A DNA stretch of 64,000 nt from Terriglobales bacterium (GTDB taxonomy: Bacteria; Acidobacteriota; Terriglobia; Terriglobales; Acidobacteriaceae): NCBI GenBank assembly GCA_035567895.1, contig DATMPC010000011.1, positions 124,001 to 188,000 of the forward strand. The letters run 5' to 3'. A program made the translations under genes and the position numbers. Below the pieces are notes generated by a model. The model was not told where the DNA came from, made no database searches, and worked only from the letters and a program-made list of their open reading frames with translations. Positions 42,576 through 51,557 of this stretch are shown piece by piece. The stretch's first letter is position 1. The number at the start of each line of letters is the position of its first letter.

Positions 42576-42583
42576 GCGCTGAC

Positions 42584-43225
42584 TTACGCGGCTTTCTTTT
42601 CGACCGAATGAAGCATGGGTAATCCTTGTTGTTTCCGGCGCCATAGATAGCCCGCAACCGCGATTCCTCCCAACACGGCAAGACCGATCAGAGTCCAGAT
42701 GATCGGTCGGGAATATTGCTGCATGGCGTGAATAATCGACTGACCGTATCTCCGACCCAGCCATGCCACAACCCCGTATCGCACGAGCCTTCCCGACGAA
42801 TATGCGGCAAGGAACTTAGCTCTGGGAACTTTCATTACGCCGGCAGCCAACAAAAAAGGCGAAAGGGGGAATGGTGGCGGCAGGAATGCGGGCACAGCGA
42901 CGGCTCCGACACCGTATTTCTCACTCCAGCGGTAAATAGTCGCCAGTTTCTTTTCGGGAATGCGTTTCGCTAGGCCTTCTTTTCCGCTCTTGATTCCGAT
43001 GCGATAAGTGATGTAAGCGCCGAGTGAGGAACCCAGCGTTGCCGCCAGAACATAAATCCACCAGTTGTGCGGTGCGGATCCTACGAGAAGAATTAGCAGC
43101 AGATCCAAGCTTCCCGGTGTTGGAACAACAGACGCATCCGCCAGGCCGAGCAGGATTTCGCCGATGGGACCGAGCGCACGCAGCTTTGCCCACACTCCTC
43201 CCGCGACGATCAGTTCAAAAAACAC
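42584..43225 (-). CDS. DedA/VTT-domain membrane protein
   Basis: A 213-residue inner-membrane protein of the SNARE-associated/DedA family, with about five helices. Conserved segments are DASVVPTPGSLDLLLILLVG, YVLAATLGSSLGAYITYRIG, FLPPPFPLSPFLLAAGVMKV and FLAAYSSGRLVRYGVVAWLG. The tail is basic (WRRKQQGLPMLHSVEKKAA). DedA proteins are lipid-related transporters, some acting as scramblases or undecaprenyl-phosphate flippases. It is followed by mqnA upstream, 17 bases away, on the same strand. Confidence 0.88.
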   Translation of the reverse strand: MFFELIVAGGVWAKLRALGPIGEILLGLADASVVPTPGSLDLLLILLVGSAPHNWWIYVLAATLGSSLGAYITYRIGIKSGKEGLAKRIPEKKLATIYRWSEKYGVGAVAVPAFLPPPFPLSPFLLAAGVMKVPRAKFLAAYSSGRLVRYGVVAWLGRRYGQSIIHAMQQYSRPIIWTLIGLAVLGGIAVAGYLWRRKQQGLPMLHSVEKKAA

Positions 43226-43242
43226 GCATGTAACCTGTCTCG

Positions 43243-44097
43243 TTAGACGCGGCTTTGACCAGTGGAGTTGCGGAAAGCGAGCTCTGGGACCAGCCGCAAT
43301 TCCGGCGCGGAGGGCAGAATCCCATAGGAGGCCGCAAGGTCAAAGAACAGCTTCATGCCAGAGATGCTCTCTGGGTCAAGATAATAGTGAATATTCTCTT
43401 TCAGATAGCTGCGGACAGCTTCTTGGGAGACCGAAAGTCTGGATGACCATTCATCTGCGATTTCCGTGATGTGTTTCAACCCTTCGTCGCGCGATTCGCG
43501 GAACAAGTCTGCCACTCGGCTGAGTTCCTCTTCCGGAGCCGCATTCTCGCGGACTGCCCAAAACGCAAAGACAAAAGGCTTTCCTGTGAGATTCCGCCAC
43601 TCCTCGGCTAAGTCCCAGGTTTGATATCGCGTCCGATCCACCTGTAGTGCGGGATCTCCGATCAACAAAGCCGCGTCGTGTTTCTCTAGCATTGCATCCA
43701 GCTTCGGTTCAGCGCGAGCAAAGGTGACTTCCCGATTCTGCATCCGTAGTAAGACTTGAATCAGGGCAGCCGAAGTACGCGAAGACGAGTCCAGAGCTAC
43801 ACTCCGGATTTCGCTCAGTGGTCGCAGGCTGATCAGAAGGATGGAACGGACTGCCCCTCTGCTTGCGATGGCTACGTCGGGAATAACTCGCAGCCCTGGA
43901 ATGGCTGTGTACGCTGCGACGGGAATAATCCCGATGTCCGCAGCGCCTTTGTCCAGCATCTCCGCGCACCGCGAGGGGATGGTGTAATCGATTTCGAAGT
44001 CCTTGCGCAGTTCAAGTGATCCGGAACCATGCTCGAAGTTCCACATCAGCGGAGCCGTGTTTAAGTAACCGATAGCAGAGACGCGAAGCGAGGACAT
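43243..44097 (-). CDS. mqnA: Chorismate dehydratase (futalosine menaquinone pathway)
   Basis: A 284-residue enzyme that dehydrates chorismate to 3-enolpyruvylbenzoate, the entry to the futalosine route to menaquinone. Family segments are LRVSAIGYLNTAPLMWNFE, GAADIGIIPVAAYTAIPGLR, VALDSSSRTSAALIQVLL, ALLIGDPAL and FVFAFWAVRE. The length fits the family. Its presence indicates that the host makes menaquinone by this route, as many Acidobacteria do. It starts 28 bases from a long inverted repeat and is divergent from dprA. Confidence 0.93.
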   Translation of the reverse strand: MSSLRVSAIGYLNTAPLMWNFEHGSGSLELRKDFEIDYTIPSRCAEMLDKGAADIGIIPVAAYTAIPGLRVIPDVAIASRGAVRSILLISLRPLSEIRSVALDSSSRTSAALIQVLLRMQNREVTFARAEPKLDAMLEKHDAALLIGDPALQVDRTRYQTWDLAEEWRNLTGKPFVFAFWAVRENAAPEEELSRVADLFRESRDEGLKHITEIADEWSSRLSVSQEAVRSYLKENIHYYLDPESISGMKLFFDLAASYGILPSAPELRLVPELAFRNSTGQSRV

Positions 44098-44124
44098 TCA
44101 TAAAAATACTAACAGGCAAAGAAG

Positions 44125-44266
44125 GATCGGGTGATCTGGCCATCGGGTCATCGGGTGAAGTGATAGGCGAATTTGATTTTGATTTCTGACTTGTTGACGG
44201 TTCGCGAAGACCTAGGAGATGCGCTTGTTACTTCACCCGATCACCCGATGACCAGATCACCCGATC
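44125..44266. repeat. Long inverted repeat with internal ATCGGGT units
   Basis: Arms of 36 bases at 44125-44160 (starting GATCGGGTGATCTGG) and 44231-44266 (ending CCAGATCACCCGATC) are inverted copies with two mismatches. They enclose about 70 bases of AT-richer sequence. Each arm itself holds several short repeats of ATCGGGT or ATCACCC. It lies between the divergent mqnA and dprA starts, where promoters must also be. It resembles a MITE-like or REP-like insertion. Confidence 0.82.
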
Positions 44267-44343
44267 TCTTTATGGCCCGATGACCGTTGGTTTCTTGACA
44301 CTCGCGCCTTTCTCACTGTATCTTCCGCGTCCAGTTTGCTCAG

Positions 44344-45516
44344 ATGACTGACTCCGCTGCCGTCTCCCGCTCAATTCAACCCGACGTCACCACGCTGCAA
44401 TGGCTCGCGCTGGTATTGACGCCAGGGATGGGTCCCATTCGGGGACACCGGCTTGTCCAACACTTTGGCGGCGTAGAACGGGTCTTTGTTGCCTCTCTCA
44501 CTGAGCTTGAGGCGGCGGGACTACCAGCGGCTTCGGCGCAATCTATCGCACTGGGTAAGTCCTCTTCACTGGCCGAAGAAGAGTTCATGAAGGCGCGTGA
44601 CGCTAGCGCTGAGCTTATTTCGTTCGAGGATCACCGCTATCCAGCGCGGCTCAAGGAAATCTACGATCCACCTCTGGTGCTGTACGTACGCGGAAATGCT
44701 GAGCTGTTGAGTGAATCGGGATTGGGCGTAGTTGGAACCCGTCATCCGACACCATACGGAATGGGTATGGCGGAGCGTTTATCGAACGATCTTGCGTCGC
44801 GCGGGCTGGTCATTGTCAGCGGCATGGCTCGCGGGGTGGACACTCACGCCCATCGTGGAGCTCTCAACGGCAAAGGTAAGACCGTCGCGGTCTGGGGGAC
44901 GGGAATTGACGTTCCGTATCCGCGCGACAACAGGCGAATCGCAGAGGGAATTGTTGCTGCGGGAGGAACTCTGGTTTCTGAGTTCCCAGTTGGAACGTTC
45001 GCGGCACCGCAGAACTTCCCGATTCGGAATCGAATTATAAGCGGATTATCCCTGGGCGTCCTTGTAGTAGAAGCTGGCGAATACAGCGGGACGCGCATAA
45101 CCGCTCGCTGCGCTTTGGAGCAGGGCCGAGACATTTTTGCAGTTCCAGGCAATGTCACCAATAGAAACTCGTGGGGGCCTAACACTTTGATAAAGCAAGG
45201 CGCTAAGCTCACTGCGACATGGGAGGACGTCTGGGAAGAGCTGCCTGCCGACGTGAAGCTGCAACTCGAAGCAAATTGGCGGGTTGAATCCCCCGAGCCT
45301 ACTGAAGCATCTCTATTCGCGGATTCGAAACTGTCGCCGCACGAAAAGCGCATTTACGCGCTGCTGAAGCCCGACGAGGCCACCCAGCTGGATGTCATCA
45401 TTGAAAAGCTGGAGGGAGAGATCTCCTCATCGGAGATTTTTTCCGCACTGTTTGAGCTAGAACTGGCGGGAAAGATTAAGCCGCTTCCAGGCAAAAATTA
45501 CGTTAAGACATTTTGA
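44344..45516 (+). CDS. dprA: DNA-processing protein DprA
   Basis: A 390-residue protein that loads RecA on incoming single-stranded DNA during transformation. The Rossmann-like core has LGVVGTRHPTPYGMGMAERL, VIVSGMARGVDTHAHRGAL, GKTVAVWGTGIDVPYPRDNR, FPIRNRIISGLSLGVLVVEA and GSRITARCALEQGRDIFAVPGN-like segments. The C-terminal 70 residues form a winged helix (EKRIYALLKPDEATQLDVII). An N-terminal SAM-like helical part precedes the core. It is followed by topA 66 bases later, a common gene order. Confidence 0.95.
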   Translation: MTDSAAVSRSIQPDVTTLQWLALVLTPGMGPIRGHRLVQHFGGVERVFVASLTELEAAGLPAASAQSIALGKSSSLAEEEFMKARDASAELISFEDHRYPARLKEIYDPPLVLYVRGNAELLSESGLGVVGTRHPTPYGMGMAERLSNDLASRGLVIVSGMARGVDTHAHRGALNGKGKTVAVWGTGIDVPYPRDNRRIAEGIVAAGGTLVSEFPVGTFAAPQNFPIRNRIISGLSLGVLVVEAGEYSGTRITARCALEQGRDIFAVPGNVTNRNSWGPNTLIKQGAKLTATWEDVWEELPADVKLQLEANWRVESPEPTEASLFADSKLSPHEKRIYALLKPDEATQLDVIIEKLEGEISSSEIFSALFELELAGKIKPLPGKNYVKTF

Positions 45517-45582
45517 CCGGTTAGCCGGTACGTTTCGGCTTGTGATAGTTTCGCAACAGACTTTGCGTTAAGGGAACGAACA

Positions 45583-48159
45583 TTGTCCAAAGCTTTAGTC
45601 ATCGTTGAGTCGCCGGCCAAGGCGAAAACGATCAACAAATATCTCGGCAAGGATTTCGACGTCGAAGCCTCGCTCGGCCACGTTAAAGATCTGCCGAAGA
45701 GCAAAATCGGTATCGATTTCGATAACGACTTCGAGGCCGAGTACATTGTCATTCCCGGTAAAGAAAAGGTTCTGACGAACCTGAAGAAGAAGGCGAAAAC
45801 CGCCTCGGCGATCTATCTCGCTCCTGATCCTGACCGAGAAGGCGAAGCCATCGCTGCGCATTTGTATGAGGAACTTGGCGAATCCAAGCCGAAGAAGAAG
45901 CGCGGTGGCGGCATTCCAATTCACCGTGTGACCTTCAACGAAATCACTTCGAAGGCGGTCAAGGCTGCGTTTGAGCATCCCCGCGAGATCGACTGGAACT
46001 TAGTAGACGCGCAACAGACTCGTCGCGTGTTGGATCGCATCGTCGGCTACCAGATCTCGCCGCTGCTGTGGGACAAGGTTCGCCGTGGGCTCTCAGCAGG
46101 TCGCGTGCAGACCGTCGCGTTGCGTCTCATCGTGGAACGCGAGCGCGACATCAAGGCGTTCGAGAAAAAGGAATACTGGACGATTGACGCGCACTTATCG
46201 AAGCCGCCGGCTTTCGATGCGCGCTTCACCGGAATTGGCGCTGAGAAGACCGAGGTTCCGAACGGGGAAGAGTCCGAAAGGATCACAAACGCGCTGCGTC
46301 AGGCGCAGTGGAGCGTGCGTTCTGTTGAGAAGAAGGAACGCCGTCGCAGTGCGACGCCGCCATTCACTACAAGCAAATTCCAGCAGGACGCCTCGCGCAA
46401 GCTGCGTTTTAGCGTGAAGCGCGCCATGATGATTGCGCAACGTTTGTATGAAGGCGTGGAACTCGGCGACGAAGGATCGGTGGGCCTGATCACGTACATG
46501 CGTACCGATTCCACGCGTGTTGCCCAGGACGCGCTCGACGAAGTCCGCGAATTCATCGGTTCGAACTTTGGCAAGGAATTTCTCCCGGAGTCGCCCAACA
46601 TTTACAAATCGAAGAAGGACGCGCAGGAAGCGCACGAAGCGATTCGTCCAACCTCTGCACTCCGTCATCCCGATTCGGTAAAGCAGTATCTGCAAGAGGA
46701 TGAGTTCAAGGTCTACAAACTTATTTGGCAGCGTTTTGTGGCATCACAGATGTTGCCTGCCGTCTTCGATCAGACATCGGTTGACATCGATGCCGTCTCC
46801 GATCGTACTTACAACTTCCGCGTAACCGGTTCTGTGCTCAAGTTCGAGGGCTTCCTCAAGGTCTATGAGGAATCGAAAGAGGGCAAAGATGAAGACGATG
46901 AGGCGCTCAAACACAAACTGCCACCGCTGGAAGAAGGTCAGAAGCTTACGCTGAAGGAATTGAAGCCGGAGCAGCATTTCACGGAACCCCCGCCGCGCTA
47001 CAACGAAGCGTCGTTGGTAAAGGAACTGGAAGAGCGTGGTATCGGCCGTCCATCGACATATGCGGCGATTATTGGCACGATCCAGGAGCGCCAGTACGTT
47101 CAGAAGATTGGCGGCAAGTTCATTCCAACAGAGATCGGCCTGGTTGTTACCGATCTGCTGGTGAAGAACTTCGCCGAAATCTTCGATCCGGCGTACACGG
47201 CTCGCCTCGAAGAGGAACTCGACGAGATCGAAGAGGGCAAAGAAAAGTGGACCGACGCGATGTCGGAGTTCTACAAGCGCTTCCAGAAGGACCTGAAGTA
47301 CGCGCAAAAGCACATGGAAAATGTGAAGCGCATGGAGAAGCCCACGGACGAGAAGTGCGAGCGCTGCGGCTCTCCGCTCGTCCTCAAGTGGGGCAAGTTC
47401 GGGTCATTCTTCGCTTGCAGCGCTTACGACAAGGACGATCCCAATAGCTGCACGTTTACCAAAGAGAACGTAATTGATTTGCCCGATCTCGAGAATGCCG
47501 ACCTGCAGGAAACCACGCAGGAGGAATACTGCGAGAACTGCGGACGCACAATGGTCCTGAAGCGCGGCCGTTTTGGTCAATTCATGGCTTGCACCGGATA
47601 TCCAGAGTGCAAAACTACGCGGCGCCTCGATCAGGGCAAGAAGGTTCCGGATGTTCCGCTCGAGGAGATCTGCCCAAAATGCGGTCGCAACATGGTGCTG
47701 CGTCATGGACGTTATGGCGAGTTTGTGTCCTGCAGCGGATATCCCGAATGCAAGTACGTGAAGCAGAACTTCATTGGAGTGAGCTGCCCGCTATGCGCCG
47801 CAGAAGGACGCAAAGACGGCGAGTTGGTGGAGAAGAAAGCCCGTCGCCGCGGCAACATCTTCTACGGCTGCTCGAACTATCCCAACTGCGAGTTCACGTC
47901 GGCGTACAAGCCTGTCGCCGAGCAATGTCCCGAGTGCGGCAGCCCGTATCTGCTGGAGAAGAATCTGAAAGCAGGCACCTTCCTGGTGTGCCCAAACAAC
48001 AAGCGCACTGCCGCAGAGGAAGAAGAGCCTCAACCCAAGCGTAAGAAAAAGCCGACAAAGGCCAAGGGCGAAGCTGCCGCTGAAACCGCTGCGGCTCCAG
48101 TAGTGAAATGCGATTACTCCAAGCAGATCGCTACAAAAGAACCGGTGGCAGTCGCATAG
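45583..48159 (+). CDS. topA: DNA topoisomerase I (type IA) with multiple zinc ribbons
   Basis: An 858-residue enzyme that relaxes negative supercoils. The Toprim domain (residues 2-115) has VESPAKAKTINKYLG and LAPDPDREGEAIAAHL. The active-site tyrosine is in GLITYMRTDSTRV. After about residue 585 come five Cys ribbons (CERCGSP, CENCGRTMVL, CPKCGRNMVL, CPLCAAEG and CPECGSPYLL); the fifth has only three Cys. The Lys/Ala-rich tail follows. The start is a TTG with AAGGGAAC upstream. It follows dprA on the same strand. Confidence 0.95.
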   Translation: MSKALVIVESPAKAKTINKYLGKDFDVEASLGHVKDLPKSKIGIDFDNDFEAEYIVIPGKEKVLTNLKKKAKTASAIYLAPDPDREGEAIAAHLYEELGESKPKKKRGGGIPIHRVTFNEITSKAVKAAFEHPREIDWNLVDAQQTRRVLDRIVGYQISPLLWDKVRRGLSAGRVQTVALRLIVERERDIKAFEKKEYWTIDAHLSKPPAFDARFTGIGAEKTEVPNGEESERITNALRQAQWSVRSVEKKERRRSATPPFTTSKFQQDASRKLRFSVKRAMMIAQRLYEGVELGDEGSVGLITYMRTDSTRVAQDALDEVREFIGSNFGKEFLPESPNIYKSKKDAQEAHEAIRPTSALRHPDSVKQYLQEDEFKVYKLIWQRFVASQMLPAVFDQTSVDIDAVSDRTYNFRVTGSVLKFEGFLKVYEESKEGKDEDDEALKHKLPPLEEGQKLTLKELKPEQHFTEPPPRYNEASLVKELEERGIGRPSTYAAIIGTIQERQYVQKIGGKFIPTEIGLVVTDLLVKNFAEIFDPAYTARLEEELDEIEEGKEKWTDAMSEFYKRFQKDLKYAQKHMENVKRMEKPTDEKCERCGSPLVLKWGKFGSFFACSAYDKDDPNSCTFTKENVIDLPDLENADLQETTQEEYCENCGRTMVLKRGRFGQFMACTGYPECKTTRRLDQGKKVPDVPLEEICPKCGRNMVLRHGRYGEFVSCSGYPECKYVKQNFIGVSCPLCAAEGRKDGELVEKKARRRGNIFYGCSNYPNCEFTSAYKPVAEQCPECGSPYLLEKNLKAGTFLVCPNNKRTAAEEEEPQPKRKKKPTKAKGEAAAETAAAPVVKCDYSKQIATKEPVAVA

Positions 48160-48283
48160 CTCTTCTCATGTCTGGGTGCCCTCTAGGGCAATTTTGTACC
48201 AGTCAAAAGTCCAAAGATGAGCATCCGGCGGAGCTGAAATCGGTTAGGATAGCGGCCTCCATCCATTTCAAAGGAGTTCCGCA

Positions 48284-48763
48284 ATGGCTGATCAGACTCT
48301 CTCTCCAGGTATGACCAACAAGGCAACGCACGGCGACGTGGACATTATCTTGCGCCTGTACCAAATGCGTTGCGATCCGGTGATGCGCGACGCCCGCAAG
48401 TTCATGACATTCGAATTTTGGCCTAACAGTTTCGAAGAGCTCGGCAAAGTGTTCGCAGCCGGAGGAAAAGAATTCGCTTATTTCCGCCAGGTGACCTCCT
48501 ATTGGGACATGGCGATGTCTTTCGTTGCACGGGGCGCGCTCGATCAACATCTGTTTCTGGACAACTGCAACGAAATGATCTTCAACTACGTGAAGCTAAA
48601 ACCGTTTCTACCGGCGTTGCGCGAGAACATCAGCCCGATGTTCTGGAAACGAATCGAAGATTTCCTAACCAGCTCGCCCGAGGCGCAGCAGAAGGTTGAG
48701 AACATCACGCGGAACGTTGAGCGTGTTCGCGAGCAAAGAAAGAAAGCCACAGCCGCAGCCTGA
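48284..48763 (+). CDS. Conserved-looking helical protein of unknown function
   Basis: A 159-residue cytoplasmic protein with no recognised domain. It is largely helical (VDIILRLYQMRCDPVMRDAR, WPNSFEELGKVFAAGGKEFA, YFRQVTSYWDMAMSFVARGA, VENITRNVERVREQRKK). There is no signal peptide or membrane helix. AAGGAG lies eight bases before the ATG, a strong translation signal that supports a real gene. It follows topA after 124 bases and precedes an inverted repeat and an aldehyde dehydrogenase gene. No role can be assigned. Confidence 0.65.
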   Translation: MADQTLSPGMTNKATHGDVDIILRLYQMRCDPVMRDARKFMTFEFWPNSFEELGKVFAAGGKEFAYFRQVTSYWDMAMSFVARGALDQHLFLDNCNEMIFNYVKLKPFLPALRENISPMFWKRIEDFLTSSPEAQQKVENITRNVERVREQRKKATAAA

Positions 48764-48774
48764 CCCCAAAAGAC

Positions 48775-48868
48775 AACACGAAGGTCACGAAGGCCAGAAA
48801 GCGAGAGGTCACGACTTTGACCTCTCGTTACTTCGTGCCTTTCGTAAGCACTTTGTGTCCTTCGTGTT
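48775..48868. repeat. Inverted repeat of AACACGAAGG units with central stem
   Basis: AACACGAAGGTCACGAAGG at 48775-48793 is inverted at 48849-48868, where CACTTTGTGTCCTTCGTGTT is found. Between them GAGAGGTCA pairs with TGACCTCTC. The whole 94-base piece can fold as one stem. It follows the gene ending at 48763 and lacks a T-tract. Confidence 0.65.
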
Positions 48869-48955
48869 CGCTCTTCTCAGGGCTGCCCTCCCCGCGTGGC
48901 GCCTCCCGGTGGTAATATCCAAGGTTCCTTCCAACCTCACTTCTGAGGAGGCAGT

Positions 48956-50440
48956 ATGGCAACAGCAACTCCGCTGCAGATGCAGGATGCAGTCAGTCAA
49001 TTTTTAGCAACCCCGAGAAAACTTCTGATCGACGGCAGGTGGGTCGCTGCTTCGTCGGGTAAGACCTTCGATTCCATCGATCCCGCAACAGGTGAAGTGC
49101 TGGCCCGAGTGGCCGAGGGCGACAAGGCTGATATTGACCTCGCCGTGAAGGCAGCGCGCCGGGCCTTTGAGTCCGGTCCGTGGGCAAAAATGTCAGCCAG
49201 TGAGCGTGGTCGCATCATCTGGAAGATCGCCGACCTGCTCGAACAACACACCGAAGAACTCGCAGAACTCGAAACCCTCGACAACGGCAAACCAATCTCA
49301 GTCTCGCGCGTTGCCGATGTTCCGCTCGCCGTGGATCTGTTTCGCTACATGGCGGGATGGTCGACCAAGATCGAGGGCAGCACGATTCCCGTTGCGGGAC
49401 CGTTCTTCGCCTACACCCGACGCGAGCCCATCGGCGTAGTTGGACAGATCATCCCATGGAATTTTCCGCTGCTGATGGCGGCGTGGAAACTGGGACCTGC
49501 GCTCGCGACCGGATGCACCATCGTTCTGAAACCCGCCGAGCAGACTCCGCTCTCCGCTCTGCGATTGGGTGAGCTGGCGTTGGAGGCTGGTCTTCCGCCG
49601 GGCGTGTTGAACATTGTGACCGGGTTCGGCGAAACGGCTGGCGCCGCGCTGGCAGCGCATCCCGACGTGGACAAGATCGCCTTTACCGGCTCAACCGAAG
49701 TCGGCAAGCTCATTGTTCATGCCGCAGCGGGAAATCTTAAAAAGGTAACGCTGGAGCTGGGCGGCAAGTCGCCGAACATCGTCTTCGACGATGCCGACGT
49801 GAACAAGGCGACTGCTGGCGCTGCCAACGCGATCTTCTTCAACCACGGACAATGCTGCTGCGCAGGTTCCCGTCTCTTTGTGGAAGACAAAATCTTCGAC
49901 AAAGTGGTTGAGGGCATATCGGAGTCAGCAAAGAAGATCCGGGTAGGTCCGGGCATGAATCCCGATACTCAGATGGGGCCACTCGTGTCGGACGAACAGT
50001 TCCGGCGCGTGTGCGGCTACATGGAGGCCGGCCTGAACGAAGGCGCAAAGGCCGTAGTTGGCGGCAAAAAAGTTGGCAACCGTGGTTACTTTGTGGAGCC
50101 GACTGTTCTGGTCAACACGAATCCCAAAATGAAAGTCGTGCAGGAGGAGATCTTCGGGCCGGTGGTTACCGCGATGCCTTTCAAGAGCGTCGATGAGATC
50201 GCCACCGAAGCCAATAACACCAGCTATGGGCTCGCCGCAGGAATCTGGACCAAGGACATCGCTAAGGCCCACTCCCTTGCCAACAAGCTCAAAGCGGGCA
50301 CCGTGTGGATCAACTGCTACAACGTCTTTGACGCGGCCATGCCCTTCGGCGGCTACAAGCAGTCCGGGTGGGGCCGCGAGATGGGTAAGGAGGCGCTAGA
50401 GCTCTACACGGAGACGAAAGCGGTTTGCGTGAAGATCTAG
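48956..50440 (+). CDS. NAD(P)-dependent aldehyde dehydrogenase
   Basis: A 494-residue enzyme of the ALDH superfamily that oxidises an aldehyde to an acid. Motifs: [36 protein letters not shown], the general base region [14 protein letters not shown] and the catalytic Cys in [16 protein letters not shown]. The C-terminal signature [20 protein letters not shown] is also present. Length is standard. GAGG lies eight to eleven bases before the ATG. It resembles the betaine/phenylacetaldehyde-type group, but the substrate is not clear. It is a single-gene unit ended by the terminator at 50466. Confidence 0.93.
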   Translation: MATATPLQMQDAVSQFLATPRKLLIDGRWVAASSGKTFDSIDPATGEVLARVAEGDKADIDLAVKAARRAFESGPWAKMSASERGRIIWKIADLLEQHTEELAELETLDNGKPISVSRVADVPLAVDLFRYMAGWSTKIEGSTIPVAGPFFAYTRREPIGVVGQIIPWNFPLLMAAWKLGPALATGCTIVLKPAEQTPLSALRLGELALEAGLPPGVLNIVTGFGETAGAALAAHPDVDKIAFTGSTEVGKLIVHAAAGNLKKVTLELGGKSPNIVFDDADVNKATAGAANAIFFNHGQCCCAGSRLFVEDKIFDKVVEGISESAKKIRVGPGMNPDTQMGPLVSDEQFRRVCGYMEAGLNEGAKAVVGGKKVGNRGYFVEPTVLVNTNPKMKVVQEEIFGPVVTAMPFKSVDEIATEANNTSYGLAAGIWTKDIAKAHSLANKLKAGTVWINCYNVFDAAMPFGGYKQSGWGREMGKEALELYTETKAVCVKI

Positions 50441-50465
50441 CTGAAAACTGATTCTAAGAATAGGA

Positions 50466-50498
50466 AGGCCGGAGAACTGTTCTCCGGCCTCTTTGTTT
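50466..50498 (+). terminator. Rho-independent terminator after the aldehyde dehydrogenase
   Basis: A perfect ten-base stem (AGGCCGGAGA with TCTCCGGCCT) and a five-base loop are followed by CTTTGTTT. It lies 26 bases after the dehydrogenase stop. Confidence 0.9.
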
Positions 50499-50633
50499 GC
50501 CTGCTCGCCAGACTGCTTGTACTCCGATGCCCCTGCAGGACTGGCAAGTAGTCACAGAATGACAAAATTGGCTCAAGGGCTAACCAGGCCATGACATCGG
50601 TTTACACCTTGTGATAACGTACTACTTTGCGCC

Positions 50634-51506
50634 ATGAAGCACTTGCAACAAAACAGTGGCAACGTCGATGAGCTCTCAGCGAAGGAGCGCGCGATCTATT
50701 CGCGTCTTGATCCGGCCCTGGTGCCGCAACACATCGCCATCATCATGGATGGTAATGGGCGGTGGGCAAACCGGCGACATCTGCCTCGGTTTGTCGGACA
50801 CCGCAGTGGCGTCCAAACGGTGCGCGGTGTCGTTGAGACAGCGGCACGGATCGGCTTGTCCTACCTAACGCTTTATGCATTCTCCGCCGAGAACTGGAAG
50901 CGCCGCCCACGCACTGAAGTCGATTTTTTGATGCAGTTGTTGCGCCAGTATTTGAAGCAGGAAGTTCCGCGCCTCAATCGAAACAATGTACGACTCACGT
51001 ACATCGGTCGCATTCACGAGTTGCCGGAAAGTGTCCAGGAACGTTTGAAGTGGGCGGAAGAGGCGACGGCCGGCAACACCAGTATGGTTTTGACTCTTGC
51101 GCTGAACTACGGCGCACGCGCCGAGATCGTGGATGCCTTCCGGTCGATCATCACTGCAGCGAAGAATAACGGCGGCATCGATCACCTGGACATTACTGAA
51201 GATATTGTGAGTCGCCACCTATACGGCGCCTTGCCCGATCCTGATTTGGTGATTCGCACCAGCGGCGAATTGCGCGTAAGCAACTTTCTGCTGTGGCAGA
51301 TCGCGTATGCCGAAATCTATGTAACTGGCAAATTATGGCCGGATTTCGAAGGCGTTGACCTTCTCGAGGCTATCGCCGACTACCAGCGTCGTGATCGACG
51401 TTATGGCGGACTCAGCACTCCTTCCAACGGACACGGAACGCGAGCGTCCCGCAACGGTGCTGGACGCGACCACCCGTTGATCGACATCGCCGTCGCGCAC
51501 AAGTAG
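50634..51506 (+). CDS. uppS: Isoprenyl transferase (undecaprenyl diphosphate synthase)
   Basis: A 290-residue cis-prenyltransferase that makes the C55 lipid carrier for cell-wall synthesis. Motifs: HIAIIMDGNGRWANRRHLPR with the catalytic Asp, GHRSGVQTVRGVVETAARIG, TLYAFSAENWKRRPRTEVDF and the C-terminal DPDLVIRTSGELRVSNFLLW with WPDFEGVDLLEAIADYQRRD. It is longer than E. coli UppS because of a 30-residue leader and a Gly/Asn/Arg-rich tail. It is the first gene of the uppS-cdsA-dxr-rseP operon. Confidence 0.96.
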   Translation: MKHLQQNSGNVDELSAKERAIYSRLDPALVPQHIAIIMDGNGRWANRRHLPRFVGHRSGVQTVRGVVETAARIGLSYLTLYAFSAENWKRRPRTEVDFLMQLLRQYLKQEVPRLNRNNVRLTYIGRIHELPESVQERLKWAEEATAGNTSMVLTLALNYGARAEIVDAFRSIITAAKNNGGIDHLDITEDIVSRHLYGALPDPDLVIRTSGELRVSNFLLWQIAYAEIYVTGKLWPDFEGVDLLEAIADYQRRDRRYGGLSTPSNGHGTRASRNGAGRDHPLIDIAVAHK

Positions 51507-51557
51507 ACACTGATCAAGCACTTTCGCCTCCCTGCGCGGGATGATTTAATCCATCCA

